DNA of 64,000 bases from CBDCKN01 sp965219035 (lineage in GTDB: Bacteria; Gemmatimonadota; Gemmatimonadetes; Longimicrobiales; Gaopeijiaceae). The translations under genes and the position numbers were made by a program. Of this stretch, positions 25,070-32,672 are shown in pieces. The notes beneath the pieces were generated by a model, which was not told the DNA's origin, did no database searches, and saw nothing but the letters and a program-made list of their open reading frames with translations. Location: contig CBDCMR010000002.1 in NCBI GenBank assembly GCA_965219035.1, positions 186,001 through 250,000 of the forward strand, given 5' to 3'. Every line of letters begins with the position of its first letter. Position 1 is the first letter of the stretch.

Positions 25070-25660
25070 TTGGATTTCCCGGCCCAGACCGACAAAGATC
25101 TAGCGGCCCTGGCGGCCGACGGACGGGAGGAGGCCTACGGTGAGCTGCTCAAACGCTATGAACGGCCGATCTTCTCCCTCATCTATCGGATGGTCCGTGA
25201 CCGATCTCTGGCCGAGGATCTGGCCCAGGAGGCGTTCATACGGGCGTTCAACGCCATCTCCTCGTACGATCCGCGCTACAAGTTCAGCAGCTGGATCTTC
25301 AAGATCGCCAACAACCACACCATCGATCATCTGCGAAAGCGGAAGCTCGATACCGTCTCCATCCACGGCTCACCACACGCCCGCACGGCGCGCGAGGAGG
25401 AGCAGACCAGCCTCGTTGTGGAAGCCACCGACGAGGACCCGCACGAATACGTGGAGCATCGCGAGCTCGGCCACCAGATCGAGCAGGCCATCGGGGAGCT
25501 CCGGCCGGAATATCGGAGCGCTATCCTGCTCCGGCACGTGGAGGGGTACACTTACGACGAAATTGCCGAAATCATGGAGCTACCGCTGGGTACCGTTAAG
25601 ACGTACTTACACCGCGCCCGCAGTGAGCTGAAGGTCCTCCTCGCACACCTCGCCTCATGA
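25070..25660 (+). CDS. RNA polymerase sigma factor, ECF/RpoE type
   Basis: 196 residues from TTG at 25070. Region 2 is clear: YERPIFSLIYRMVRDRSLAEDLAQEAFIRAF with FSSWIFKIANNHTIDHLRKRK. Region 4 is the helix-turn-helix IGELRPEYRSAILLRHVEGY...MELPLGTVKTYLHRARSELK. It should direct transcription of an envelope or stress regulon. The downstream gene encodes a zinc-binding membrane anti-sigma factor, the usual partner. A likely self-recognised promoter lies upstream. Confidence 0.94.
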   Translation: MDFPAQTDKDLAALAADGREEAYGELLKRYERPIFSLIYRMVRDRSLAEDLAQEAFIRAFNAISSYDPRYKFSSWIFKIANNHTIDHLRKRKLDTVSIHGSPHARTAREEEQTSLVVEATDEDPHEYVEHRELGHQIEQAIGELRPEYRSAILLRHVEGYTYDEIAEIMELPLGTVKTYLHRARSELKVLLAHLAS

Positions 25661-25672
25661 GGGCTTTTTCAT

Positions 25673-25700
25673 GAAACTTTCGGGAAGTGCCCCCCGTAGG
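25673..25700 (+). promoter_or_regulatory. Candidate ECF promoter of the anti-sigma and envelope gene group
   Basis: GAAAC (25673-25677), 17 bases, then CGTAGG (25695-25700), about 31 bases before the anti-sigma GTG start. It copies the spacing of the site upstream of the sigma gene. Confidence 0.4.
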
Positions 25701-25731
25701 GTCGATTAGGAAAACGACAGGAGTCGATGAA

Positions 25732-26706
25732 GTGGCAAAGAAGGACGTAGACATGCATCTGACCGCCGAGTGGATTCAGGCGTTTCTGGACGGCGCTCTC
25801 CCGGAAGGGGAGAGGGTCCAGGTCGAGGAGCATGCTACGTGCTGTGCGCGCTGTCAGGCCGAGCTGGACGCCTGGCAACTTCTATACTCCGAGTTGAGCG
25901 AGCTGCCGGAGCTGGAGCCCTCTGACGGCTTTGCGCGCCGTGTGTTGGCCGAGCTGGAAGTTTCGCCCGTACCGAAGCTGGATGTATTGACGGGACCCGA
26001 GGCCTCAGAGGCCCGCAAGTTCGGGTGGCTGCGTCGTCGAACGGCGAGGCTGGCTGAGCACCTCAGCCCCGAGCGCCTGCAAGACTACGTGGAAGGCATC
26101 CTTCCCCGGCCGCAGATGGCCAGGGTCGAGGCCCATCTCGACGGATGTGGCGCCTGCAGCAGCGAGGCGGCCGCCTGGAGAGAGTTGGTCCAACGGATCA
26201 AGACCCTGCCGGAGCTGGCTCCGTCCGCAGGGTTCGCGCCGCGGGTCATGGCGCAGGTCCGTATCGGGCGCCTGGTCCGCGAGCCAGTGGCCGTCTCGAC
26301 CCACAGCCGCGTCCTGGCATGGGCCGGACGCCAGCTCCCACCTACCCAGAAGGCCTGGGCGGTCATCTCCGGTGTGGCGGTCACGCCGGCCACCGTCGTG
26401 GCCCTTCTGGTCTACGCGGTTTTCTCGAACCCGGCAGTCACACCCGCATACCTGGCGTCCTTCCTCTGGTGGAAGTTCAGTGGTGGAGTCTCCGCCATCG
26501 CCGGTGTTCTGGCGGATACCCTGTTTGAAAGCACCATCATTTTCGAAGCCTATTCAGCCCTGGAGGCCTTGGCCGGTGCGCCTGCGCTGGCGGCCATGGG
26601 CGCCGTGTCTCTCGCCGCGGCGACGAGCCTGTCTGGATGGGTCCTGTATCGGAACCTAGTCCCCACGCAGACGGTGGATGGTCAGTATGCCAGAGCATCG
26701 ATTTAG
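25732..26706 (+). CDS. Anti-sigma factor with two zinc-finger (ZAS) modules and membrane segments
   Basis: 324 residues from GTG at 25732, preceded by aggag. Two copies of the HxxxCxxC zinc anti-sigma motif are present: EEHATCCARCQAEL (about 33-46) and EAHLDGCGACSSEA (about 132-145). Each is followed by a similar stretch (LPELEPSDGFARRVLAELE and LPELAPSAGFAPRVMAQVR), so the cytoplasmic part arose by internal duplication. Hydrophobic segments follow (AVISGVAVTPATVVALLVYAVF and a last one near the C-terminus). It should hold the upstream ECF sigma at the membrane. The 3' end overlaps the next gene by up to 29 bases. Confidence 0.88.
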   Translation: MAKKDVDMHLTAEWIQAFLDGALPEGERVQVEEHATCCARCQAELDAWQLLYSELSELPELEPSDGFARRVLAELEVSPVPKLDVLTGPEASEARKFGWLRRRTARLAEHLSPERLQDYVEGILPRPQMARVEAHLDGCGACSSEAAAWRELVQRIKTLPELAPSAGFAPRVMAQVRIGRLVREPVAVSTHSRVLAWAGRQLPPTQKAWAVISGVAVTPATVVALLVYAVFSNPAVTPAYLASFLWWKFSGGVSAIAGVLADTLFESTIIFEAYSALEALAGAPALAAMGAVSLAAATSLSGWVLYRNLVPTQTVDGQYARASI

Positions 26707-28369
26707 CCTCAGCCGGCCTCTCGTGCCGGTCCTTCTCCTCGCGTTCCTGCCCGTCGCGGTGACGGGACAGGTGCGTGAGGTCGTGTCCAACCAGCTCGCG
26801 ATCTCGCAGCGCGAGGCGGGCCTTGTCCTCGAGTTCGTCGACGACGGCGTGCTGGAGATCTCGCTGCGCGACGGGGTGGTGATGGTGGATGACGAGGTCG
26901 TGGGAAGCTTCGACCGGGGCGACGCCCTGGACACGGCTTGGCGACTGCTCCTCGGCGAGATCGTCAACCTCTCGGACGGGCCCCTGGGCCAGGCTCTGCA
27001 GGAATGGGCTCCGCCTTCGTCCCTCTCGGGAGATGCCATGGAGGCGGCCTGGCTTCTGGACGCGTTCCTGGAGCAGGCGTTGCGTCCGCTGGAGTCGAGT
27101 GCACAGGCCGACCCGGAAGCGGAGATCGATCTCAACATTTCGGCGGATCTGGGACTCGGTCTTCGGGCGCTCCTCAGCCGCACGGAGATCCTGGGTGAGC
27201 TCGGACGGGCCCTCGAGGCCATCGATGTGCTGACCTCCGCCATCTACATCGGAGAGGATGTGGTGGTCGCCGAGGACGAGACCATCGAGGGGACCATCGT
27301 CGTCGTAGACGGTGATCTCACGGTGGATGGCACCATCGAAGATGACGTCGTCATCGTCGAGGGCTCCATCACGGTCAACGACGGAGGGGATGTCCGCGGC
27401 GACATCCGGCTGGTGGATTCGCGCTACTTCGGGGTCGACGAGTCGTCCCTCGGGGGACCGGTGATCCGCGTCGACTCCGACGATACAGACAGCGGGCCGT
27501 CGGTGGACTTGGAGGATCTCAAGGACCGGATCCGAGACGAGATACGAAGCGAGCTCCGTCGCGAGTTCCGGAATAGCGGGAGGAGTTTCTCACCCTTCCG
27601 CGCGGTGGGACGGGGGATCGCCGACGTCATGGGCGACCTGATCTCCTTCCTCATCGTCTCCCTCATCGCCCTGAGCGTGGTCTACTTCGCCAAGGACAAC
27701 CTCGAGGTGGTGGCGGACACCGCCCGGCGGAACCCCATGCGCGCAGGGCTGGTGGGGATAGCTGGTGCCTTCCTGGTCCTTCCGACCTGGCTGCTGGGAT
27801 GTGTGGCTCTAGTTGTCTCGGTCGTGGGCATCGTCGCCCTGCCCTTCTGGCTGATCCTCTTCCCCGTCGCGGTGGCTGTGGGGGCCGGGCTGGGGTACCT
27901 GGCCGTGGCCAGAAACATCGGTGAGTGGGTGGCCGCCAAGGACATAACGGGTTTGGATTGGCTGCAGCCCACCAACACCTTCTATGCGGTGGTCACCGGC
28001 GTGGGCGCGATTCTGGCCTTCTCCGTGGCCGCCAGCGTGCTGGACATCGTGCCGTTCTTCGGCTTCTTCAGCGGGCTGCTGGCCGCGCTGGGATCCATGC
28101 TCGCCATTGCGGCATTGCTCGTCGGATTCGGTGCAGTGCTGCTGACGCGAGGTGGTCGCCAGGCCGAGTTCTACGACGGTGGTGACCCTTTCGACGACGA
28201 GCCGGCCTGGGAGCAAGACGGGTTCTCTGACGATGTGAGCGAGGCCGAAGAGGTCGACGAAGAGCCCGAGGCCGAGCTGGACAGTGAGGACCTGGCAGAG
28301 GCCACGGCCGACGTGGCCGATGAAGACTCAGACGAGGTGGGGGAGAACCGGGATGCGGACGATGAATAG
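26678..28369 (+). CDS. Exported/membrane protein with bactofilin-like beta-solenoid and four or more membrane segments
   Basis: 563 residues; ATG at 26678 or 26687. A signal peptide (SLSRPLVPVLLLAFLPVAVTG) is followed by an alpha-rich region. A repetitive stretch near residues 190-240 (TIEGTIVVVDGDLTVDGTI, DDVVIVEGSITVNDGGDVRG) looks like the polymer-forming bactofilin fold. Then come several membrane spans (about 320-490, with GDLISFLIVSLIALSVVYF and PTWLLGCVALVVSVVGIV) and a very acidic tail. A bactofilin-like domain plus membrane domain is known in uncharacterised envelope proteins. It is in the sigma/anti-sigma operon, so probably a regulon member. Confidence 0.75.
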   Translation: MVSMPEHRFSLSRPLVPVLLLAFLPVAVTGQVREVVSNQLAISQREAGLVLEFVDDGVLEISLRDGVVMVDDEVVGSFDRGDALDTAWRLLLGEIVNLSDGPLGQALQEWAPPSSLSGDAMEAAWLLDAFLEQALRPLESSAQADPEAEIDLNISADLGLGLRALLSRTEILGELGRALEAIDVLTSAIYIGEDVVVAEDETIEGTIVVVDGDLTVDGTIEDDVVIVEGSITVNDGGDVRGDIRLVDSRYFGVDESSLGGPVIRVDSDDTDSGPSVDLEDLKDRIRDEIRSELRREFRNSGRSFSPFRAVGRGIADVMGDLISFLIVSLIALSVVYFAKDNLEVVADTARRNPMRAGLVGIAGAFLVLPTWLLGCVALVVSVVGIVALPFWLILFPVAVAVGAGLGYLAVARNIGEWVAAKDITGLDWLQPTNTFYAVVTGVGAILAFSVAASVLDIVPFFGFFSGLLAALGSMLAIAALLVGFGAVLLTRGGRQAEFYDGGDPFDDEPAWEQDGFSDDVSEAEEVDEEPEAELDSEDLAEATADVADEDSDEVGENRDADDE

Positions 28370-29207
28370 ACAAGTGACGAGACTTGCGCTGGCCCTGCTG
28401 CTGATCGGCGTCGGTGCAGAGCGTGCGCACGGCCAGGACTGGCGCACCGTGACCATGTCACGACAGATCGAGGACGAGCAGCCCGTGGACGTGGAGGTGC
28501 GGTACGGAGCCGGCCAACTCAGCGTTGGTCCGGCCCAGACCGGGATCCTCTACAGGATGCAGCTCCAATACGATGAGAAGGTCTTCGAGCCGGTGGCCGA
28601 GCGTCGTGGCTCCACCCTCCGCCTCGGCACGGAGAGCACCGGACGGAGCTTCAGGATCGGTAGGAACCGAACGGGTGGCGAGATGGAGCTCGAGCTTGCT
28701 CGGGACATTGCCATGGACCTGAGCATGGAGTTCGGAGCCGTGAAGGCGGACATCGAGCTGGGCGGTCTGGGTCTCACGGGGCTAGACATCGAGACCGGCG
28801 CCTCTCAGACAACACTGGTCGTGTCGGAGCCCAATCGGCAGGCCATGGCCGAGGCAAGCCTCGAGGTGGGTGCCGCCGAGTTTACGGCCCGTCAGCTGGG
28901 GAACCTGAACGCCAGCCGCATCGAGGTCGACGCCGGCCTCGGTGACATCGATCTCGACTTCACAGGCGAGTGGCAGAGAGACGCACGAGTCTTCGTGGAC
29001 ATGGGACTCGGCGCCCTGACTCTGCGCTTCCCAAAGGGACTCGGGGTGAGGCTCGTGAAAGAGACCTTCCTGACGTCCCTGGATTCGGAGGGGCTCGTCA
29101 AGCGCGGCGATGCGTATTATTCGTTGGACTACGACGAGGCAGACTACCGGGTCACAGTGGATGTCGACGCCGCCTTCGGTAGCATCTGTGTCCTCTGGGT
29201 GCGCTGA
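28353..29207 (+). CDS. Exported DUF4097-like beta-repeat protein
   Basis: 284 residues from ATG at 28353 (ggggag upstream), overlapping the previous gene by 17 bases; ATG at 28362 is also possible. A signal peptide (TRLALALLLIGVGAERAHG, cleaved before QDW) precedes a repetitive beta-rich body (VEVRYGAGQLSVGP, MEFGAVKADIELGGLGL, EVGAAEFTARQLGNLNASR, DAGLGDIDLDF). That pattern is seen in putative adhesin/DUF4097 proteins next to ECF systems. Location is probably periplasmic or outer surface. Function unknown. Confidence 0.75.
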   Translation: MRTMNRQVTRLALALLLIGVGAERAHGQDWRTVTMSRQIEDEQPVDVEVRYGAGQLSVGPAQTGILYRMQLQYDEKVFEPVAERRGSTLRLGTESTGRSFRIGRNRTGGEMELELARDIAMDLSMEFGAVKADIELGGLGLTGLDIETGASQTTLVVSEPNRQAMAEASLEVGAAEFTARQLGNLNASRIEVDAGLGDIDLDFTGEWQRDARVFVDMGLGALTLRFPKGLGVRLVKETFLTSLDSEGLVKRGDAYYSLDYDEADYRVTVDVDAAFGSICVLWVR

Positions 29208-29222
29208 ATAGGAGATAGAGAG

Positions 29223-29456
29223 ATGATCGGTACACTGCTGACCTTCTTCGCCGCCGGACTGGTCACCCTGGTTGTCGCCGCGATCGCGCTGTCGATCTTG
29301 GGGACGGTCCTGTCGCTGGGACTCGGCCTCGCCGCCTTCCTGCTCTTCAAGGTGGCGCCCATCCTTCTCGTCGGGTGGGTGGTGTTCAAGATCATCGACA
29401 AGCGCAAGGGTGGCAGTCTGTCGGCCGCCGATCGTCGCTGGCTGGAAGGCGAATAA
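29223..29456 (+). CDS. Small two-span membrane protein
   Basis: 77 residues with a good taggag ribosome site. Two hydrophobic segments (MIGTLLTFFAAGLVTLVVAAIALSI and the following LGLAAFLLFKVAPILLVGWVV) are followed by a basic tail KIIDKRKGG. The protein is last in the sigma-controlled group and is followed by a strong terminator. I do not recognise the family; phage-shock-like or envelope-stress small proteins are one possibility, but nothing in the sequence proves this. Confidence 0.7.
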   Translation: MIGTLLTFFAAGLVTLVVAAIALSILGTVLSLGLGLAAFLLFKVAPILLVGWVVFKIIDKRKGGSLSAADRRWLEGE

Positions 29457-29482
29457 GGAGCCCGCCCGAGGATCGCGGATAG

Positions 29483-29520
29483 GGGGTCGACCTCCTTCGG
29501 GAGGTCGACCCCTTCTTGTC
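29483..29520 (+). terminator. Strong hairpin terminator between convergent operons
   Basis: A perfect 13-bp stem, ggggtcgacctcc (29483-29495) with ggaggtcgacccc (29500-29512), closed by a ttcg tetraloop and followed by ttcttgtctcct. It ends the sigma-factor operon. Confidence 0.9.
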
Positions 29521-29582
29521 TCCTCTGCTGGAGTCTGTCGGAGTAATTGAGCGACCGCGTTCGAGCGCTACGGGACTAGATC

Positions 29583-30695
29583 CTAGGCTCGTACCGTCTC
29601 CCCCAGCGCCTCCAGCACGACTTCGGCGATCCCCCTGAGGGCCTGCCCTGCAGCCGAATCGGGAGCGGAAACCACCGTCGGGATGCCCTCGTCCCCGGCC
29701 GCCCGAACCGTCGGATCCAGGGGGACGCGGCCCAGGACGGGTAGATTCATCTCTTCGGCCAGGCGCTCGCCCCCCCCACTCCCGAAGACGTCGATCTCCT
29801 CTCCGCAGTGGGGGCATACGAGTCCAACCATGTTCTCAACGATCCCCAGAATTCGCGTGTTCACGCGCTCGAACATCTTTATGCCCCTTCGGACGTCACC
29901 GGTGGACACGTCCTGTGGCGTGCTCACCATCACCACACCGGCGATGTCGATGGTCTGGACCAGCGAGAGCTGAGCGTCACCGGTTCCCGGCGGCATGTCC
30001 ACGACCATCACGTCCAAAGCCCCCCAGCTGACCTGCTCGAGGAACTGCTTGAGTATCCCGGAGACGAGGGGGCCCCGCATGATGGCTGGTTGTTCCTTGT
30101 CCAGCAGGAATCCGAGGCTCATGAGGCGCACGCCGTGGGCCTCCAGAGGCTCGATCATCTCCTGACCTTCGCCTCCGGTCACCGGCGGACGGCGGTCCTC
30201 ACCGAACATGAGGGGGATGTTGGGCCCGTAGATATCCGCGTCCAGAAGTCCGACGGACCCTCCCGCGGCGGCCAGGGCCGCCGCCAGGTTCGTGGCCACC
30301 ATGGACTTGCCCACGCCACCCTTGCCCGAGCTGACCGCGACGACGTGGGACACCTCGGAGAGGATCCCGGGCTTGGGCGTCGGCGCGGGTACCGACCCCG
30401 GCTGGAGGCCGCCGGAAGGTGGCCGTCCTCTCGGCGGCTGACCGGTGGTCTGAGGCAGCTGGACGTTGATCTTCACGCTGCCGACGCTCTTCACGGCCTC
30501 CACCGCCCCCCTCGCCTCGCGAACAAGGTCTCCGGGATCGGCACTTTGGAGGACGAAGGAAAAGCGCACGTCGCCACCGTCCGCCACCTCCACGGACTGG
30601 ACGTGTCCACTCTCTATGATGTCACGGCCCGTCGTGGGATGGCGTACGCCGGCCAAGGCCTGGAGCACGGTCTTCCGGAGGTTGTCGTCGCCCAT
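29583..30695 (-). CDS. mrp: Mrp/ApbC-type iron-sulfur cluster carrier ATPase
   Basis: 370 residues. The N-terminal DUF59/MIP18-like domain (KTVLQALAGVRHPTTGRDII) is followed by a Gly/Pro-rich linker and a P-loop domain with VSSGKGGVGKSMVATNLA (deviant Walker A, about 125). DADIYGPNIPLMFG and DVMVVDMPPGTGDAQLS follow. The C-terminal CPHC (LVCPHCGEEIDVFG) binds the Fe-S cluster across the dimer. It follows a NifU-like gene, consistent with Fe-S delivery. A terminator-like hairpin separates the two. Confidence 0.94.
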   Translation of the reverse strand: MGDDNLRKTVLQALAGVRHPTTGRDIIESGHVQSVEVADGGDVRFSFVLQSADPGDLVREARGAVEAVKSVGSVKINVQLPQTTGQPPRGRPPSGGLQPGSVPAPTPKPGILSEVSHVVAVSSGKGGVGKSMVATNLAAALAAAGGSVGLLDADIYGPNIPLMFGEDRRPPVTGGEGQEMIEPLEAHGVRLMSLGFLLDKEQPAIMRGPLVSGILKQFLEQVSWGALDVMVVDMPPGTGDAQLSLVQTIDIAGVVMVSTPQDVSTGDVRRGIKMFERVNTRILGIVENMVGLVCPHCGEEIDVFGSGGGERLAEEMNLPVLGRVPLDPTVRAAGDEGIPTVVSAPDSAAGQALRGIAEVVLEALGETVRA

Positions 30696-30757
30696 TTCCG
30701 CTCCCGAACGGTACACAGGGCATGCTCACTCATCGCCATGAGCGGCCTCATGATCCC

Positions 30758-30792
30758 AAAAAAAGGGGCGCCCCCGGGATCTCCGGGACGCC
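30758..30792 (-). terminator. Hairpin with T-run between the NifU-like gene and mrp
   Basis: Read on the minus strand, ggcgtcccgg and its complement form a GC-rich stem (30767-30792) followed by cctttttttggg. It lies 46 bases after the NifU-like stop and 63 bases before mrp, so it may lower read-through into mrp. Confidence 0.7.
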
Positions 30793-30837
30793 GGCACGGA
30801 GTCTGGGGCCGATACAAGCCCCGCCCGTCCCTTCGCT

Positions 30838-31075
30838 TTAGACTGCCTGGACCTCGGTCACACCCGGGACGCTGCTCTTGAGGCGACGCTCGATCCCCTC
30901 TTTCAGGGTCATCAGGGAGATTGTGACAGGCCTCTCAGGCCCCCAGGAGACGAAACTCCACAACACCATCCACCTCGTCGAAGCCCAGGAACTCCAGATC
31001 CCCGCCATCCGCCCACAGTGCCGGACGGATCGACTCCAGGACTTCCTCGATTCTTGCTTCCGCCGTCTTCGGCAT
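30838..31075 (-). pseudogene. NifU C-terminal domain-like protein, frameshifted in a G-run
   Basis: The first frame reads MPKTAEARIEEVLESIRPAL, then ADGGDLEFLGFDEVDG and VVEFRLLG, a typical NifU-domain N-half, and then hits TGA. The second frame gives SLMTLKEGIERRLKSSV and PGVTEVQAV, the typical C-half. Reading the G-run at 30940-30944 as four instead of five bases joins them as RLLGPERPVTISLMTLK. The restored protein (78 residues) lacks the usual CxxC of NifU scaffolds. It lies next to mrp, matching a role in Fe-S assembly if intact. Confidence 0.7.
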
Positions 31076-31157
31076 GCGATTGCGTCCCGTACGACGCTGC
31101 CTCGAACCGAGAAAACCTACGAATATTTCATTGCACGAGTCAACATGACCGTTGTAT

Positions 31158-31446
31158 GTGGACGCCGCCTGGTGGGCAAGCCCGGCTTTAGGACCGAGTC
31201 GGGGGCAGCGTGGTCAGGTACTGTCGTATGTCCGGCCTCTTGATGCAGCCCTCGTTGGCTGCGGGCCCGTATGGTGTTCGTTGAGATCGGATCCAAATCG
31301 TTAGATCGGGCTCGGTGGCCCTAGCGGTCATTCTGGTGTTTCCGATCCCGTCTTCCAGACCGTTTGCCCTTACCCGTTCTTGCGTCCTGCTGCCCACATC
31401 TCCCAGCAGCTTTCTCTGTTTGCGCTTCTCTCCTTTCGTTGGCCGG
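31158..31446 (-). ncRNA. Candidate bridge RNA region in the 3' end of the IS110-family element
   Basis: IS1111-type elements carry their bridge RNA downstream of the transposase, which is this 289-base stretch. Two clear hairpins are present: gcagcc-N6-ggctgc (31245-31262) and gggc-N6-gccc (31308-31321). Segments beside them resemble the insertion site. The minus strand at 31325-31331 reads atgaccg-type text, as does the left host flank at 31145-31151. gtcgtatgt (31223-31231) matches the element end gttgtatgt (31151-31159) at 8 of 9 bases. RNA ends and folding are not established. Confidence 0.4.
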
Positions 31447-32469
31447 TCAGGCGGCAGCGCGAACCCGATGGATCTCCTTCTTCGTGGTCAGCGCCCAGAC
31501 CATCCGCGCTGTCCTGTTGGCGAGCGCCACCGCGACCAGCATCTTCGGCTTGCGTGCCAGCATCCTGGCCAGCCACGGATCCGTGATCTCGCCACGCCGG
31601 ATCGCGTGTTGGACGACCGCCATGGCTCCGGTGATCAAGAGTCGCCTGAGATCGCGCTGGCCCATCTTCGATATCCTGCCCAGCCTCGGCTTGCCGCCGG
31701 TGGTGTGCTGCCGCGGCACGAGGCCGAGCCAAGCCGAGAAGTCGCGCCCGCGCCGGAAGCTCTCCATCGGCGGTGCGAAGGCCTCCAGTGCCATCGCGGT
31801 GACCGGCCCGATTCCCGGGATCGTCATCAGGCGCGCCGTGTCTTCGTTCTCCCGCGCGCTCGCCTGGAGCTTCCTCGCGAGTCCTTCGATCTTCTCTTCG
31901 AGTTCGTCGATCCGCCCGAGCAGCAGCCAGCCCAGTTCGACGACCGCCTCCGGCAGGCCGGCGTCCCCGTCTTCCAGCACCCGGGCCAGTTGCCCGATCC
32001 GGGCCCTGCCCTGCGGAGCAACAACTCCGAACTCCGCGAGGTGACCCCGAAGCGCATTGATCGTCTGCGTGCGCTGGCGCACCATAAGGTCACGCGTGCG
32101 AAAGAGCATCCCCTGAGCCTGCTGCGCTTCCGTCTTGACCGCCACGAAGTGCATGGTCGGACGCTGCGCGGCTTCCGTGATCGCTTCCGCGTCCGCCGTG
32201 TCGTTCTTGTGCCTCTTGACGAAGGGCTTCACGTAGATCGGCGGAACCAGCCTCACCTCGTGACCGAGCGCCTCGATCTCCCGGCCCCAGTAGTGGGCGC
32301 TGGCGCACGCCTCCATCGCCACCGTGCACGGCGGTTGCGAGGCGAGAAAGCTCAGCAGCTTCCCGCGGCTCAGCTTCCTGCGGTACGCTATCGACCCGTC
32401 CGCACTCGCCCCGTGTACCTGAAAGCTACGCTTTGCCAGATCGATCCCGATGATGCTAACCTCGTCCAT
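31447..32469 (-). CDS. IS110-family transposase/recombinase
   Basis: 340 residues. The RuvC-like DEDD site is visible: Asp10 in IIGIDLAKRSFQVHG, Glu53 in VAMEACASAHYWGREI and Asp90/Asp93 in KRHKNDTADAEAI. The C-terminal domain has TIPGIGPVTAMALEAF, SAWLGLVPRQHTTGGKPRLG and ISKMGQRDLRRLL. In many relatives the pair before GGK includes a Ser, the likely covalent nucleophile; here it is Thr-Thr, so activity is uncertain. It lies between the NifU-like gene and the tyrosine kinase gene, transcribed away from the latter. Confidence 0.95.
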   Translation of the reverse strand: MDEVSIIGIDLAKRSFQVHGASADGSIAYRRKLSRGKLLSFLASQPPCTVAMEACASAHYWGREIEALGHEVRLVPPIYVKPFVKRHKNDTADAEAITEAAQRPTMHFVAVKTEAQQAQGMLFRTRDLMVRQRTQTINALRGHLAEFGVVAPQGRARIGQLARVLEDGDAGLPEAVVELGWLLLGRIDELEEKIEGLARKLQASARENEDTARLMTIPGIGPVTAMALEAFAPPMESFRRGRDFSAWLGLVPRQHTTGGKPRLGRISKMGQRDLRRLLITGAMAVVQHAIRRGEITDPWLARMLARKPKMLVAVALANRTARMVWALTTKKEIHRVRAAA

Positions 32470-32672
32470 TGGATGCCTCCTCCCTCAGATGGTCGGTAAG
32501 TGCGAAGTACCATCTTGGCACATTGCGATGCCGCCGGGAGGGGGCGTCCACTCCATCGTTATATTCCAATAGGGTTGCGTTAGCAGGGTCGAAAACGGAG
32601 ATTCGCAAACATATGTTTTCGTCGTTTACCGGGTCCAGAGGCAAATCGCGGGGATAACTGCGACGAGGCTGC

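Larger units (their letters stand above)
31150..32564 (-). mobile_element. IS110-family (IS1111-like) insertion sequence
   Basis: Borders are inferred from two signals. The subterminal inverted repeat gtggacgccSccT occurs at 31158-31170 (plus strand) and 32539-32551 (minus strand), 12 of 13 bases matching. Just outside, cgttgtat (31150-31157) and cgttatat (32557-32564) form an 8-base near-direct repeat. The transposase has about 80 non-coding bases upstream and about 290 downstream. A long 3' non-coding end plus subterminal repeats is the IS1111 arrangement. Confidence 0.8.

Noticed and set aside
30935..30945. In-frame TGA at the place of the first Cys of a NifU CxxC, suggesting selenocysteine
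   Set aside because: The reading after TGA does not resemble NifU, while a one-base change in the G-run restores a NifU-like tail in another frame. No SECIS-like hairpin could be argued.
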